Positions 55,533 through 63,534 of a stretch of DNA of 64,000 nt are shown piece after piece. The translations under genes and the position numbers were made by a program. This stretch comes from PALSA-1335 sp965231025 (GTDB lineage: Bacteria > Patescibacteriota > Gracilibacteria > UBA1369): NCBI GenBank assembly GCA_965231025.1, contig OZ246407.1:1054001-1118000 (forward strand), in the 5' to 3' direction. Position 1 is the stretch's first letter; each line of letters starts with the position of its first letter. The notes beneath the pieces were generated by a model. That model saw only the letters and a list, made by a program, of their open reading frames with translations, searched no databases and was not told where the DNA came from.

Positions 55533-56384
55533 ATGGGATTCAAGAAATTTAAAGCAACTACGCCGTCACGAAGATTCATGAGCTCCAACACGTTCGAGGA
55601 GATCACGAAATCCAGTCCCGAGAAACGTTTGACCAAGAGTTTCAAACGCCGCGCAGGTCGCAATCACCAGGGTAAAATTACCGTTCGCCACCAGGGCGGC
55701 GGGCACAAACAACTCTATCGTTTGGTGGACTTCAGCCAGCGCGACAAAGTGAACATTCCGGGCAAAATCGTGGCGGTTGAATACGATCCGAACCGCACCT
55801 GTTTCATCATGCTGGTGAACTACAAGGACGGAGACAAGCGCTACCACCTGGCTCCGGACCAGATCAAGGTCGGAACTCAGATTTCCACAAGCGACAGAGG
55901 TGAAATCAAGGTCGGAAACCGTATGTCACTGAAGTATATCCCGGTAGGTTTTGAAATCCACAACATTGAACTCAACAAAGGCCGCGGAGGTCAAATCGTA
56001 CGCTCCGCAGGTTCAAAAGCCTCGGTCGTGGCCATCGAAGGCGAATACGCGCAAATCCAGATGCCTTCGGGAGAAATCCGCAAGATCGACAAAAACTGCT
56101 ATGCGACCATCGGAGCCGTCAGCAACCCTGACCACTTCCATATCAAACTCGGGAAAGCCGGCCGCAAACGCTGGATGGGATGGAGACCGGAAGTCCGTGG
56201 TAAAGCCATGAACCCGATCGACCACCCACATGGTGGTGGTGAAGGTAACCAGCCAACGGGTATGCCGGGACCAAAAACCCCATGGGGTATGCCTGCACTC
56301 GGCTTCAAGACCCGCAAGCGCAAATACAGCGACCAGTTCATCATCAAGAGGAAGACTGACGGTAAGTTTAGAGGCTCCGCGTAA
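55533..56384 (+). CDS. rplB: Ribosomal protein L2
   Basis: 283 residues. KRRAGRNHQGKITVRHQGGG and the C-terminal NPIDHPHGGGEG with the His at about 231 that lies near the peptidyl transferase centre. Complete, ending TDGKFRGSA. Confidence 0.97.
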   Translation: MGFKKFKATTPSRRFMSSNTFEEITKSSPEKRLTKSFKRRAGRNHQGKITVRHQGGGHKQLYRLVDFSQRDKVNIPGKIVAVEYDPNRTCFIMLVNYKDGDKRYHLAPDQIKVGTQISTSDRGEIKVGNRMSLKYIPVGFEIHNIELNKGRGGQIVRSAGSKASVVAIEGEYAQIQMPSGEIRKIDKNCYATIGAVSNPDHFHIKLGKAGRKRWMGWRPEVRGKAMNPIDHPHGGGEGNQPTGMPGPKTPWGMPALGFKTRKRKYSDQFIIKRKTDGKFRGSA

Positions 56385-56399
56385 CCCCCAACCCCCAAA

Positions 56400-56457
56400 C
56401 CCTAAATTCTAAGCCCTAAATCCTAAGCCCTAAACCCTAAATTCTACCATTCTAAAC
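56400..56457 (+). repeat. Longest heptamer repeat tract, before rpsS
   Basis: At least seven consecutive 7-bp units in perfect register: CCCTAAA, TTCTAAG, CCCTAAA, TCCTAAG, CCCTAAA, CCCTAAA, TTCTACC, then a partial one. Clearest example in the window. Confidence 0.9.
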
Positions 56458-56466
56458 TAACCAACC

Positions 56467-56787
56467 ATGTCACGAAGTACTAAAAAAGGACCTCACGTCG
56501 ACCCAAAACTGCTCAAGAAGATTGAAACTCTCAACAGCGGCAGTCAGAAGAAAATTATCAAAACCTGGGCTCGCGGATCGGCTATCGCCCCTGAGTTCGT
56601 TGGGCACACCATCGCCGTACACAACGGAAAACAGCACATTCCGGTCTTCGTAACGGAAAACATGGTCGGCCACAAACTGGGAGAGTTCGCGCACACACGC
56701 AAATTCAAGGGACACGGAGGAAAACTCGCCAAGGCTGAAAGCGGCGCTGCTGCTCCTGCCGCCGCTCCGGCTCCAGCTGCTAAATAA
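56467..56787 (+). CDS. rpsS: Ribosomal protein S19
   Basis: 106 residues against about 92 usually. Core SRSTKKGPHVDPKLLKKIE, TWARGSAIAPEFVGHTIAVH and HKLGEFAHTRKFKGHG is typical. The last about 14 residues are an added Ala/Pro tail (GAAAPAAAPAPAAK). Confidence 0.96.
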   Translation: MSRSTKKGPHVDPKLLKKIETLNSGSQKKIIKTWARGSAIAPEFVGHTIAVHNGKQHIPVFVTENMVGHKLGEFAHTRKFKGHGGKLAKAESGAAAPAAAPAPAAK

Positions 56788-56817
56788 CTCAATCACTTAC
56801 GTTTTTAAAACCTCAAC

Positions 56818-57300
56818 ATGAAAGCAATCGGACGATCATTACGCATCACTTCCAAGAAAATCAATCTTATCGCTGACCTCGTCCGCAATAAGAACGCCCA
56901 GGAAGCACTGGATATCCTCAAATTCACCCCAAAAAAAGGCGCACGGATTTTACGGAAGATTGTTCACAGCGCGGTAGCAAACGCCGAAAATAATTTCAAA
57001 CAAGAGAAAGGTTCACTGTTTCTGAAAGAGATCATCGTCACGCAAGCCTCAACCCTGAAACGCAGCGTGCCGATCTCCCGCGGGCGCATGCATCCGATTT
57101 TAAAAAGAATGGCGCACGCCACGGTAATCCTCGGTGTCCGTGAAGAAGCGGAAGGCGAAAAGAAGTCGAAAAAGGCCTCGGCCGCACAGGAACCGGTAAC
57201 GGCAACCGAAGAAGCTCCAAAGAAAAAAACTCCTGCCAAAAAAACCGCCGCCCCCAAGAAACCGGCGGCCAAGAAAGGCGTTCAAACTATCAAAGCTTAA
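56818..57300 (+). CDS. rplV: Ribosomal protein L22 with Lys/Ala/Pro tail
   Basis: 160 residues; the first about 108 are a normal L22, ending in the tunnel hairpin SRGRMHPILKRMAHATVILG. The remaining about 50 residues form a basic tail with TPAKKTAAPKKPAAKKGVQ near the end. The tail has the same composition as the RpoB N-terminus and the L29 tail. Confidence 0.95.
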   Translation: MKAIGRSLRITSKKINLIADLVRNKNAQEALDILKFTPKKGARILRKIVHSAVANAENNFKQEKGSLFLKEIIVTQASTLKRSVPISRGRMHPILKRMAHATVILGVREEAEGEKKSKKASAAQEPVTATEEAPKKKTPAKKTAAPKKPAAKKGVQTIKA

Positions 57301-57325
57301 TAATCACCATTAATTTCCATCTTCT

Positions 57326-57991
57326 ATGGGTCAAAAAGTTAATCCTAACATCCTCCGCATCGGTATTATCCGCTCCTGGGACTCAAAATGGTTCGCCAAC
57401 AAGCGCAACTATGCAAAAATGATCCACCAGGACATCCAGATCCGCAAACTCATTGAAGAAAGGCTTGCTGATGCCGCCGTTTCAAGAATTGAAATCCAGC
57501 GCAGCGCGGGAAAAGTAAACGTGTTCATCCACTCGGCAAAACCCGGCGTTATCATCGGCCGACAGGGTGCAAGCATCGAAACGCTCCGCGATGAACTCAA
57601 GAAAAAATTCCGTGAAGATTTTACCCTCAGCATCAAGGAAATTAAGAAACCGACGCTTGACGCCAAACTCCTTGCCGACAGTATCGCCCAGCAGATTGAA
57701 AAACGCGTCTCCTACCGCCGTGCAGCAAAAATGGCCGTGGACAAAGCACTGGAAAGCGGCGCCCGCGGAGCAAAGATCTTCCTCGCGGGACGTCTGAACG
57801 GTGTGGAAATCGCCCGTTCCGAATTCTTCGCTGCCGGCAAAATCCCCCTTCATACGCTCCGTGCTGATATCGATTACGCCTGCATCCACGCAAAAACCGC
57901 CTATGGAACCATCGGCGTAAAGGTCTGGATCTACAAAGGCGATATATTCAAGAAACGCGGGGAAACACTGCTCGCCGAACAGGCACAATAA
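57326..57991 (+). CDS. rpsC: Ribosomal protein S3
   Basis: 221 residues. N-terminal KH domain with KPGVIIGRQGASIETLRDEL, and a C-terminal domain with YRRAAKMAVDKALESGARGA and KVWIYKGDIF. Forms the mRNA entry with S4 and S5. Complete. Confidence 0.97.
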   Translation: MGQKVNPNILRIGIIRSWDSKWFANKRNYAKMIHQDIQIRKLIEERLADAAVSRIEIQRSAGKVNVFIHSAKPGVIIGRQGASIETLRDELKKKFREDFTLSIKEIKKPTLDAKLLADSIAQQIEKRVSYRRAAKMAVDKALESGARGAKIFLAGRLNGVEIARSEFFAAGKIPLHTLRADIDYACIHAKTAYGTIGVKVWIYKGDIFKKRGETLLAEQAQ

Positions 57992-58043
57992 TCTTGATTC
58001 TTAAACAAAAATCGCTATACTCTGCTAGCTCAATTCTCATCCT

Positions 58044-58466
58044 ATGTTTACTCCCAAAAAGCTCAAATATCGCAAGTCACACCGTCTCCGCGGAAGCACC
58101 GTAGGCGTGGCGACAAAAGGCACGCTCGTTTCATTCGGAGCATATGCCCTTAAAGCCATTGAAGGCGGAGAGATCAACAGCCGCCAGATCGAAGCTGCAC
58201 GCCGTGCCATGACCCACTTCATCAAACGCGGAGGAAAGATTTGGATTCGCATTTTCCCCCACAAACCGGTCACCCAGAAAGCTGCTGAAGTCCCCATGGG
58301 CAGCGGAAAAGGAACTGTAGAAAAATATGTGGCGGCTATCCGCGCGGGCACGGTCCTGTTTGAAATGGACGGTGTGGAAACATCCGTCGCAAAAGAAGCC
58401 ATGCGCCTCGCTTCCCAGAAATTACCGGTTAAATGCCGTTTCATTGATAGCCACGTAAAACACTAA
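58044..58466 (+). CDS. rplP: Ribosomal protein L16
   Basis: 140 residues. RKSHRLRGSTVGVATKG and FPHKPVTQKAAEVPMGSGKG, the loop that contacts tRNA in the A/P sites. The family's common TKKPAETRMGKGKG is here changed to TQKAAEVPMGSGKG. Six bp before rpmC. Confidence 0.96.
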   Translation: MFTPKKLKYRKSHRLRGSTVGVATKGTLVSFGAYALKAIEGGEINSRQIEAARRAMTHFIKRGGKIWIRIFPHKPVTQKAAEVPMGSGKGTVEKYVAAIRAGTVLFEMDGVETSVAKEAMRLASQKLPVKCRFIDSHVKH

Positions 58467-58472
58467 TTCACT

Positions 58473-58811
58473 ATGCTGACCAACCAAGAAATCCGCCAAC
58501 TCGGAAATAAGGAAATGATGGAAGAGCTCCAGAGATCACGCCGTGAACTTCTGAGATCACAGTTTGATGTCCGCAACGGCACGTCAAAAGAGGTCCATGC
58601 AGTTACAAACCTCAAGCGTTACATCGCGCGGCTCCAGACCATCGCAAAGGAGATGAAGATGGACGTAATATCGAACATGAGCAAAGCTGTCGCTGCCCCT
58701 GCCGCCGCTGAAGAAAAAGCTCCGGAAAAAGCTCCGGCCAAAAAAACGGCCGCCAAGAAAACCGCGGCGCCAAAGACTCCTGCGAAGAAGACTAAAGTTA
58801 CCAAAAAATAA
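58473..58811 (+). CDS. rpmC: Ribosomal protein L29 with Lys/Ala tail
   Basis: 112 residues where about 65 are usual. The core is the two-helix hairpin (QEIRQLGNKEMMEELQRSRR to KRYIARLQTIAKEM, about 1-68). From about residue 72 on it is Ala/Pro/Lys-rich, with APAKKTAAKKTAAPKTPAKK near the end. L29 sits at the tunnel exit, so the tail should be exposed there. Confidence 0.94.
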   Translation: MLTNQEIRQLGNKEMMEELQRSRRELLRSQFDVRNGTSKEVHAVTNLKRYIARLQTIAKEMKMDVISNMSKAVAAPAAAEEKAPEKAPAKKTAAKKTAAPKTPAKKTKVTKK

Positions 58812-58836
58812 CTCATCTCCCTAATCTAACGAAAAC

Positions 58837-59082
58837 ATGAGAACCAAAAAAGGAATTGTCACCAGCGATAAGATGGACAAAACCCGTGTTGTAACGGTCC
58901 ACAGCTACAAGGTCCATCCAAAGTACAAAAAACGCTACCGCGTTTCCAAGAAATTCTACGCCGACGATCCTCAAAATACCTTTAAAATGGGCGATGAAGT
59001 GACCATCTATGAAACAAGACCTCTCAGCAAACTCAAGCGCTGGACCGTGATCAAACCCGAAGTTCAACCTGCCAATAAATAA
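58837..59082 (+). CDS. rpsQ: Ribosomal protein S17
   Basis: 81 residues, normal. KKGIVTSDKMDKTRVVTVHS and MGDEVTIYETRPLSKLKRW are the S17 signature. Short gaps to both neighbours. Confidence 0.96.
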   Translation: MRTKKGIVTSDKMDKTRVVTVHSYKVHPKYKKRYRVSKKFYADDPQNTFKMGDEVTIYETRPLSKLKRWTVIKPEVQPANK

Positions 59083-59108
59083 TCTAAGACCTCTTTTAAG
59101 ACACTCCC

Positions 59109-59477
59109 ATGATTCAATTACGTAGCATGATCGAAATCGCGGACAACTCCGGTGCCAAACTGGCACAGTGCATCAAAGTCCTCGGTGGATCCCGCCGCCG
59201 TTATGCCGGCATCGGCGATATCGTCGTTGTAACCATCAAACAGGCCTCCCCCCGCGGTGCCGTCAAAGCGCACAGCGTGGAAAAAGGTGTCGTGGTACGC
59301 ACAAAGAAAGAGACCAAACGCAAGGACGGCACATATATCCGTTTCGACGAAAACGCCATCGTGATCATCACCAAGGACAATGAACCAAAGGGAACCCGTA
59401 TTTTTGGACCCGTCGGCCGCGAACTCCGTGAAAAAGGCTACCAGAAGATCGTTTCCCTGGCCCCCGAAGTACTGTAA
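59109..59477 (+). CDS. rplN: Ribosomal protein L14
   Basis: 122 residues, full length. MIQLRSMIEIADNSGAKLAQ, CIKVLGGSRRRYAGIGDIVV and the C-terminal GPVGRELREKGYQKIVSLAP are typical. Confidence 0.97.
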   Translation: MIQLRSMIEIADNSGAKLAQCIKVLGGSRRRYAGIGDIVVVTIKQASPRGAVKAHSVEKGVVVRTKKETKRKDGTYIRFDENAIVIITKDNEPKGTRIFGPVGRELREKGYQKIVSLAPEVL

Positions 59478-59478
59478 A

Positions 59479-59506
59479 CCTCTATTCTCCATTCTAAATC
59501 CTACGT
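59479..59506 (+). repeat. Degenerate heptamer repeats before rplX
   Basis: Weakly periodic CTCTATT, CTCCATT, CTAAATC, CTACG units in the 36-bp gap. Confidence 0.55.
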
Positions 59507-59513
59507 TTCAACT

Positions 59514-59873
59514 ATGAAAATCAAGGCTAACGACAAAGTATTGGTCATCAGCGGAAAAGACAAAGGAAAGATCAGCAAGGTCATCCGCGTCATCGCAAAG
59601 CACAACCAGATCGTGGTTGAAAAGGTCAATATGCGCACCAAGCACATCAAGAAAACCTCGACCCGCGCAGGTGAAAAAATCACGTTCGAGGCTCCGATGG
59701 ACGCTTCCAACGTCATGGTGATGGACCCGAAAGAGAACAAACCTACCCGCGTCGGTTACAGAATCCTCGAGAACGGGAAGAAAGAACGCATTTCAAAACT
59801 GTCCGGCACCTCACTCGACGCCCTGCCGGAAGCATCAAAGCCTAAAGCCGCCCCCAAGAAAAAAGCAATTTAA
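59514..59873 (+). CDS. rplX: Ribosomal protein L24
   Basis: 119 residues. KOW motif in DKVLVISGKDKGKISKVIRV, then VEKVNMRTKHIK. The last about 12 residues (SKPKAAPKKKAI) are a short basic addition. Ten bp before rplE. Confidence 0.95.
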   Translation: MKIKANDKVLVISGKDKGKISKVIRVIAKHNQIVVEKVNMRTKHIKKTSTRAGEKITFEAPMDASNVMVMDPKENKPTRVGYRILENGKKERISKLSGTSLDALPEASKPKAAPKKKAI

Positions 59874-59882
59874 CAACCTACC

Positions 59883-60452
59883 ATGGCACAATTACTCACA
59901 TTAAGAGAAAGATTCACAAAAACCATCCTTCCTGAACTCCAGAAGGAATTGAAGGTCAAAAACGTATCAGCGGTACCCCGCGTCAAGATGGTTAAGCTCA
60001 ACGTTGGTATCGGTAAGCTGACCGGAATGGGAAAAGATTATACCTACGTTGTGGAAAATCTTGCATCCATCGCCGCGCAAAAACCCATGGTTGCCAAAGC
60101 CCGCATCGCTATTTCCAACTTCAAACTGAAGAAGGGACAGGCGGTAGGAGTATACGTCACCCTTCGCGGCGACCGCATGTACGACTTTCTGAACAAACTC
60201 GTCAACGTTGTGTTTCCACGCGTCCGCGACTTCCGGGGTATATCACCGAGAAGCTTCGACGGACAGGGCAACTACACCGTTGCCATCAAGGAAAGCACCG
60301 TGTTCCCGGAAATCAACCCCGACGACCTCTCAAAGATCCACGGCATTGAAGTCACGATTGTCACAACAGCCAAAAACAACGAACAGGGACATAAACTTTT
60401 GAAAGCGCTCGGTTTCCCGTTCCAGGAACAAAAGAAACGCGAAGCAAAATAA
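59883..60452 (+). CDS. rplE: Ribosomal protein L5
   Basis: 189 residues. VPRVKMVKLNVGIGKLTG, LRGDRMYDFLNKLVNVVFPR and RDFRGISPRSFDGQGNYT are the L5 core; binds 5S rRNA. A short charged tail (QEQKKREAK) ends it. Confidence 0.97.
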   Translation: MAQLLTLRERFTKTILPELQKELKVKNVSAVPRVKMVKLNVGIGKLTGMGKDYTYVVENLASIAAQKPMVAKARIAISNFKLKKGQAVGVYVTLRGDRMYDFLNKLVNVVFPRVRDFRGISPRSFDGQGNYTVAIKESTVFPEINPDDLSKIHGIEVTIVTTAKNNEQGHKLLKALGFPFQEQKKREAK

Positions 60453-60459
60453 CCCCGCC

Positions 60460-60502
60460 CCCTAAATTCTAAATTCTACCTTCTCAATCCTAAATTCTAT
60501 CA
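60460..60502 (+). repeat. Degenerate heptamer repeats before rpsZ
   Basis: CCCTAAA, TTCTAAA, TTCTACC, TTCTCAA, TCCTAAA, TTCTATC in register, then the ATG 10 bp on. Confidence 0.85.
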
Positions 60503-60511
60503 ACCTCTCAA

Positions 60512-60736
60512 ATGGCAAGACTCTCCCTTAAAGTGAAAACGGCGCGCAAACAGAAGGCGCTTCTCGACTCCCTGGCGGCTGGAAAGAAACCAAAGTTTTC
60601 TACCCGCGTATACAACCGCTGCAAACTGTGCGGCCGCAGAGGAGGATTCATGAGAAAATTCGAAATGTGCCGCATCTGTTTCCGTGAACACGCGGTAAAG
60701 GGCATGATTATGGGCATCAAAAAATCTTCCTGGTAG
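60512..60736 (+). CDS. rpsZ: Ribosomal protein S14, zinc-binding type
   Basis: 74 residues. Two CxxC pairs, CKLCGRRGGFMRKFEMCRIC, make this the zinc (type Z) form, with the end FREHAVKGMIMGIKKSSW. It is longer than the usual 61 residues because of an N-terminal basic helix (ARLSLKVKTARKQKALLDSL). Confidence 0.95.
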   Translation: MARLSLKVKTARKQKALLDSLAAGKKPKFSTRVYNRCKLCGRRGGFMRKFEMCRICFREHAVKGMIMGIKKSSW

Positions 60737-60819
60737 ACACGAGCTCGCGAGTGTCCTAGCCAACAACGTCCCGCGGAGCGGGACAACCCGAAGCGACCAA
60801 GGGGAGCGGAGGCCTACCA
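60731..60819. repeat. Palindrome-rich 89-bp element between rpsZ and rpsH
   Basis: Bounded by TGGTAG (which supplies the last codon and stop of rpsZ) and CTACCA, with a perfect GTCCCGC-GGA-GCGGGAC hairpin at 60768-60784. It is G-rich, unlike other spacers of the operon. May be a small inserted palindromic element or an attenuator; no T run follows the hairpin. Confidence 0.4.
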
Positions 60820-60848
60820 ACTCATCACACAAATTTTACTCAAAAACT

Positions 60849-61235
60849 ATGATGTTAACAGACCCGATTGCAGACCTTTTGACCAGAATCCGCAATGCCT
60901 CAATGGCAAGAAAGGACACTGTCACCGTGCCATATTCCACCATGAAGATGGCCGTACTCAAGGTTTTGCAAAACCGCGGATTCGTCCAGGAATTCAACAA
61001 TGTAAAAAACAACGATTTCGAAGAGATTAACATAGTACTGAACCCGGCACGCAAAGAGATCTCCCTTAAAAAAATCAGCAAGCCCGGCCAGCGCATCTAC
61101 GTAAAAACCTCCCAGCTCAAGAAAATCAACGGAGGACTGGGCGTCGCCGTTCTTTCCACACCGAAAGGTGTCATGAGCGGTGAAGAGGCAAAGAAACAGA
61201 ACCTCGGAGGCGAACTCATCTGTGAAGTCTTCTAA
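60849..61235 (+). CDS. rpsH: Ribosomal protein S8
   Basis: 128 residues. MLTDPIADLLTRIRNASMAR and the C-terminal GGLGVAVLSTPKGVMSGEEA. Start may be 60849 or the next ATG at 60852. Normal length. Confidence 0.96.
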   Translation: MMLTDPIADLLTRIRNASMARKDTVTVPYSTMKMAVLKVLQNRGFVQEFNNVKNNDFEEINIVLNPARKEISLKKISKPGQRIYVKTSQLKKINGGLGVAVLSTPKGVMSGEEAKKQNLGGELICEVF

Positions 61236-61252
61236 ATTTATAACAAGTAAGT

Positions 61253-61807
61253 ATGTCAAGAATCGGAAAACTCCCCATCGCAATCCCGGCAGGCGTCACC
61301 GTTGAAAAACGTGACGGCAACCTTGTGGCCGTAAAAGGTCCAAAAGGAGAACTCAGCTTCAATGTCCCAAAAAACATTGCCGTAGAAATCTCCGACGGAA
61401 AAATCGAACTGAAGCGCGGCAGCAACACCGCGGCAGACAAGAGCATGCACGGCCTCAGCCGCACCCTTGTAGCTAACATGGTCCAGGGCGTCACCAAGGG
61501 TTTCAGCAAACAGCTCGAAATCCAGGGGGTTGGTTACCGCGCAGCCACTCAGGGATCAAAACTCGTACTCACCCTCGGATATTCCCATCCGATCGAATTC
61601 CAGCCTCCGGCCGGAATCCAGATCACAATCGACCCTGAAAAAAAGAACATTTTGACCGTCAGCGGCGCCAACAAACAGATGGTCGGCGAAGTTGCGGCGA
61701 AAATCCGCGGATACCGCAAACCTGAACCTTATAAGGGCAAAGGTATTCGTTATCTCGGTGAACACGTGGTCCGCAAGGCAGGTAAGGCTGCCGCCAAGGA
61801 GAAATAA
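61253..61807 (+). CDS. rplF: Ribosomal protein L6
   Basis: 184 residues. SRIGKLPIAIPAGVTVE, LSRTLVANMVQGVTKGFSKQ, LTLGYSHPIEFQPPAGI and KGKGIRYLGEHVVRKAGKAA. Complete. Confidence 0.97.
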   Translation: MSRIGKLPIAIPAGVTVEKRDGNLVAVKGPKGELSFNVPKNIAVEISDGKIELKRGSNTAADKSMHGLSRTLVANMVQGVTKGFSKQLEIQGVGYRAATQGSKLVLTLGYSHPIEFQPPAGIQITIDPEKKNILTVSGANKQMVGEVAAKIRGYRKPEPYKGKGIRYLGEHVVRKAGKAAAKEK

Positions 61808-61846
61808 CACGCACAAGTCATTCGTAATCAGTAATTCGTCATTCAA

Positions 61847-62197
61847 ATGTCTACCTCCAAAAAAGAACTCAACCGTGTCAACAGACACAAACGCATCCGC
61901 TCAAAAATTGACGGCACTTCGGAAAAACCACGTCTGGTGGTCTACCGCAGTCTGAACAACCACTACGCCCAACTGGTGGATGACGTAAAACATGTCACGA
62001 TCGTAAGCTGTGACGACCTCAAGTTGAAACTGAAGGGAACAAAAAGCGAACGTGCCAAAACGGTAGGAATGGAACTCGCAAAACTTGCGAAGGAAAAAAA
62101 CATCACCACCTGCGTTTTCGACCGCAACGGATACAGGTACCATGGCCGTGTCAAAGCGGTCGCCGAAGGTGCCCGTGAAGGCGGCCTCCAGTTCTAA
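61847..62197 (+). CDS. rplR: Ribosomal protein L18
   Basis: 116 residues. RHKRIRSKIDGTSEKPRLVV, RSLNNHYAQLVDD and FDRNGYRYHGRVKAVAEGAR; binds 5S rRNA with L5. Complete. Confidence 0.96.
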   Translation: MSTSKKELNRVNRHKRIRSKIDGTSEKPRLVVYRSLNNHYAQLVDDVKHVTIVSCDDLKLKLKGTKSERAKTVGMELAKLAKEKNITTCVFDRNGYRYHGRVKAVAEGAREGGLQF

Positions 62198-62250
62198 ACC
62201 CTACGACCTTCATTCTAAGACCTCAACTCAAAACCCTACATTCTAATCTA
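62198..62250 (+). repeat. Degenerate heptamer repeats before rpsE
   Basis: CCCTACG, ACCTTCA, TTCTAAG, ACCTCAA then CCCTACA, TTCTAAT, CTAAAAC; less regular. Confidence 0.65.
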
Positions 62251-62258
62251 AAACAACC

Positions 62259-62924
62259 GTGCCAAAACCTCAAATGTCCAGAAAAGGCAGACCAGCCCGT
62301 GAACCAAGTGAATTCGAAGAAGAAGTGATACAGATCGACCGCGTAACCCGCGTGGTAAAAGGCGGACGCAGACTTCGTTTTCGCGCAACCGTGGTTATCG
62401 GCAACAAAAAGGGCAGGGTCGGCATGGGTATCGGTAAATCCGTTGAAGTACAGGGTGCAATCAAAAAGGCCGTCGCCCAGGCAAAAAAGTCCCTGATCGA
62501 AGTGCCTATCGTCGGTGAAACGATCCCTCATCGGGTACAGATTAAATTCAAGAGTGCAAAGATGATCATTATGCCGGGCTGCCCCGGTACGGGAATCATT
62601 GCGGGAGGACCTCTGCGCAAGATCCTTGAACTCGCGGGCGTTAAAGACGTATTGAGCAAAGTTCTCGGATGCAAAAACCGCCTGAGCAACAGCCAGGCCG
62701 CTATCATGGCTTTGGGAAAACTCAAGACATTCCCGTGGAGAAAAGTTGTTGCCAAACCGGTAGCAGTTGCCCCGGCAGCACCAAAGATGAACGCACCTCA
62801 CGCTTCTCAAGCCCCGAAGGCACCGGTCCACCAGGCTCCAAAAGCCGCTCCGGCACAGAAACCTGCGGCTCCCGCCCAGCAACCGGCGGCTCCAAAAGGA
62901 CCAACTCCAGGAACTGCGAAATAG
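62259..62924 (+). CDS. rpsE: Ribosomal protein S5 with Ala/Pro/Gln/Lys tail
   Basis: 221 residues where about 165 are usual. Core: FEEEVIQIDRVTRVVKGGRR, VVIGNKKGRVGMGIGKS, PGCPGTGIIAGGPLRKILEL. From about residue 166 a low-complexity tail follows (VAVAPAAPKMNAPHASQAPK and more of the same, ending GPTPGTAK). GTG start at 62259; ATG 62274 is the alternative. The usual next gene, rpmD (L30), is missing. Confidence 0.95.
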   Translation: MPKPQMSRKGRPAREPSEFEEEVIQIDRVTRVVKGGRRLRFRATVVIGNKKGRVGMGIGKSVEVQGAIKKAVAQAKKSLIEVPIVGETIPHRVQIKFKSAKMIIMPGCPGTGIIAGGPLRKILELAGVKDVLSKVLGCKNRLSNSQAAIMALGKLKTFPWRKVVAKPVAVAPAAPKMNAPHASQAPKAPVHQAPKAAPAQKPAAPAQQPAAPKGPTPGTAK

Positions 62925-62954
62925 ACTATCAACTCATTACTCTAAATAACGACT

Positions 62955-63458
62955 ATGGACAGACTTCTGAAACTTGAAAGCAACCCCGGGGCACGCAAAC
63001 GCCGCAAAGTGGTTGGACGCGGTGTGGGATCGGGACACGGTACGTACTCAACCCGCGGAATGAACGGCCAACGCCAGCGTACTGGCAGCGGCAAAAAACC
63101 CGGATTTGAAGGAGGACAGACTCCCCTTTTCCGCCGCCTCCCAAAATTCAAAGGATTCACCAACGTCAACCACGTATCTTTCCAGGTGGTGAATGTTGAA
63201 AAACTGAACGTATTCAGCGACAATGAAGAAGTGGATGTCGTAAAACTCTTCGAAAAAAACCTTATCAACAGCAAGGAAAAGCCCGTGAAAGTTCTCGGAG
63301 ACGGCGAACTCACCAAAAAACTCAACGTAAAAGTTGACCGGATTTCTGGGGGCGCTAAACTGAAGATTGAAAAAGCCAAAGGTACGGCTACCGAACTTAT
63401 GGCCACTCACAAGGCAGAACCAAGTGTGACTGAAAAAACTGAAAAAAAAGTTGCGTAA
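62955..63458 (+). CDS. rplO: Ribosomal protein L15
   Basis: 167 residues. RKRRKVVGRGVGSGHGTYST, GKKPGFEGGQTPLFRRLPKF and the end TKKLNVKVDRISGGAKLKIE. A charged C-terminal addition of about 25 residues. It comes 30 bp after rpsE with no L30 gene between. Confidence 0.96.
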   Translation: MDRLLKLESNPGARKRRKVVGRGVGSGHGTYSTRGMNGQRQRTGSGKKPGFEGGQTPLFRRLPKFKGFTNVNHVSFQVVNVEKLNVFSDNEEVDVVKLFEKNLINSKEKPVKVLGDGELTKKLNVKVDRISGGAKLKIEKAKGTATELMATHKAEPSVTEKTEKKVA

Positions 63459-63534
63459 GCAACACCGCGTTGCCGGCAGGCGCGATGAGATAAAATTCCC
63501 ACAAGATTCTGCCGTTCCGTAACTGACACTCCCG

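Noticed and set aside
56400..56457. Telomere-type repeat (CCCTAAA is the plant telomere unit)
   Set aside because: Units are degenerate, short, internal and repeated before many genes; a chance likeness.
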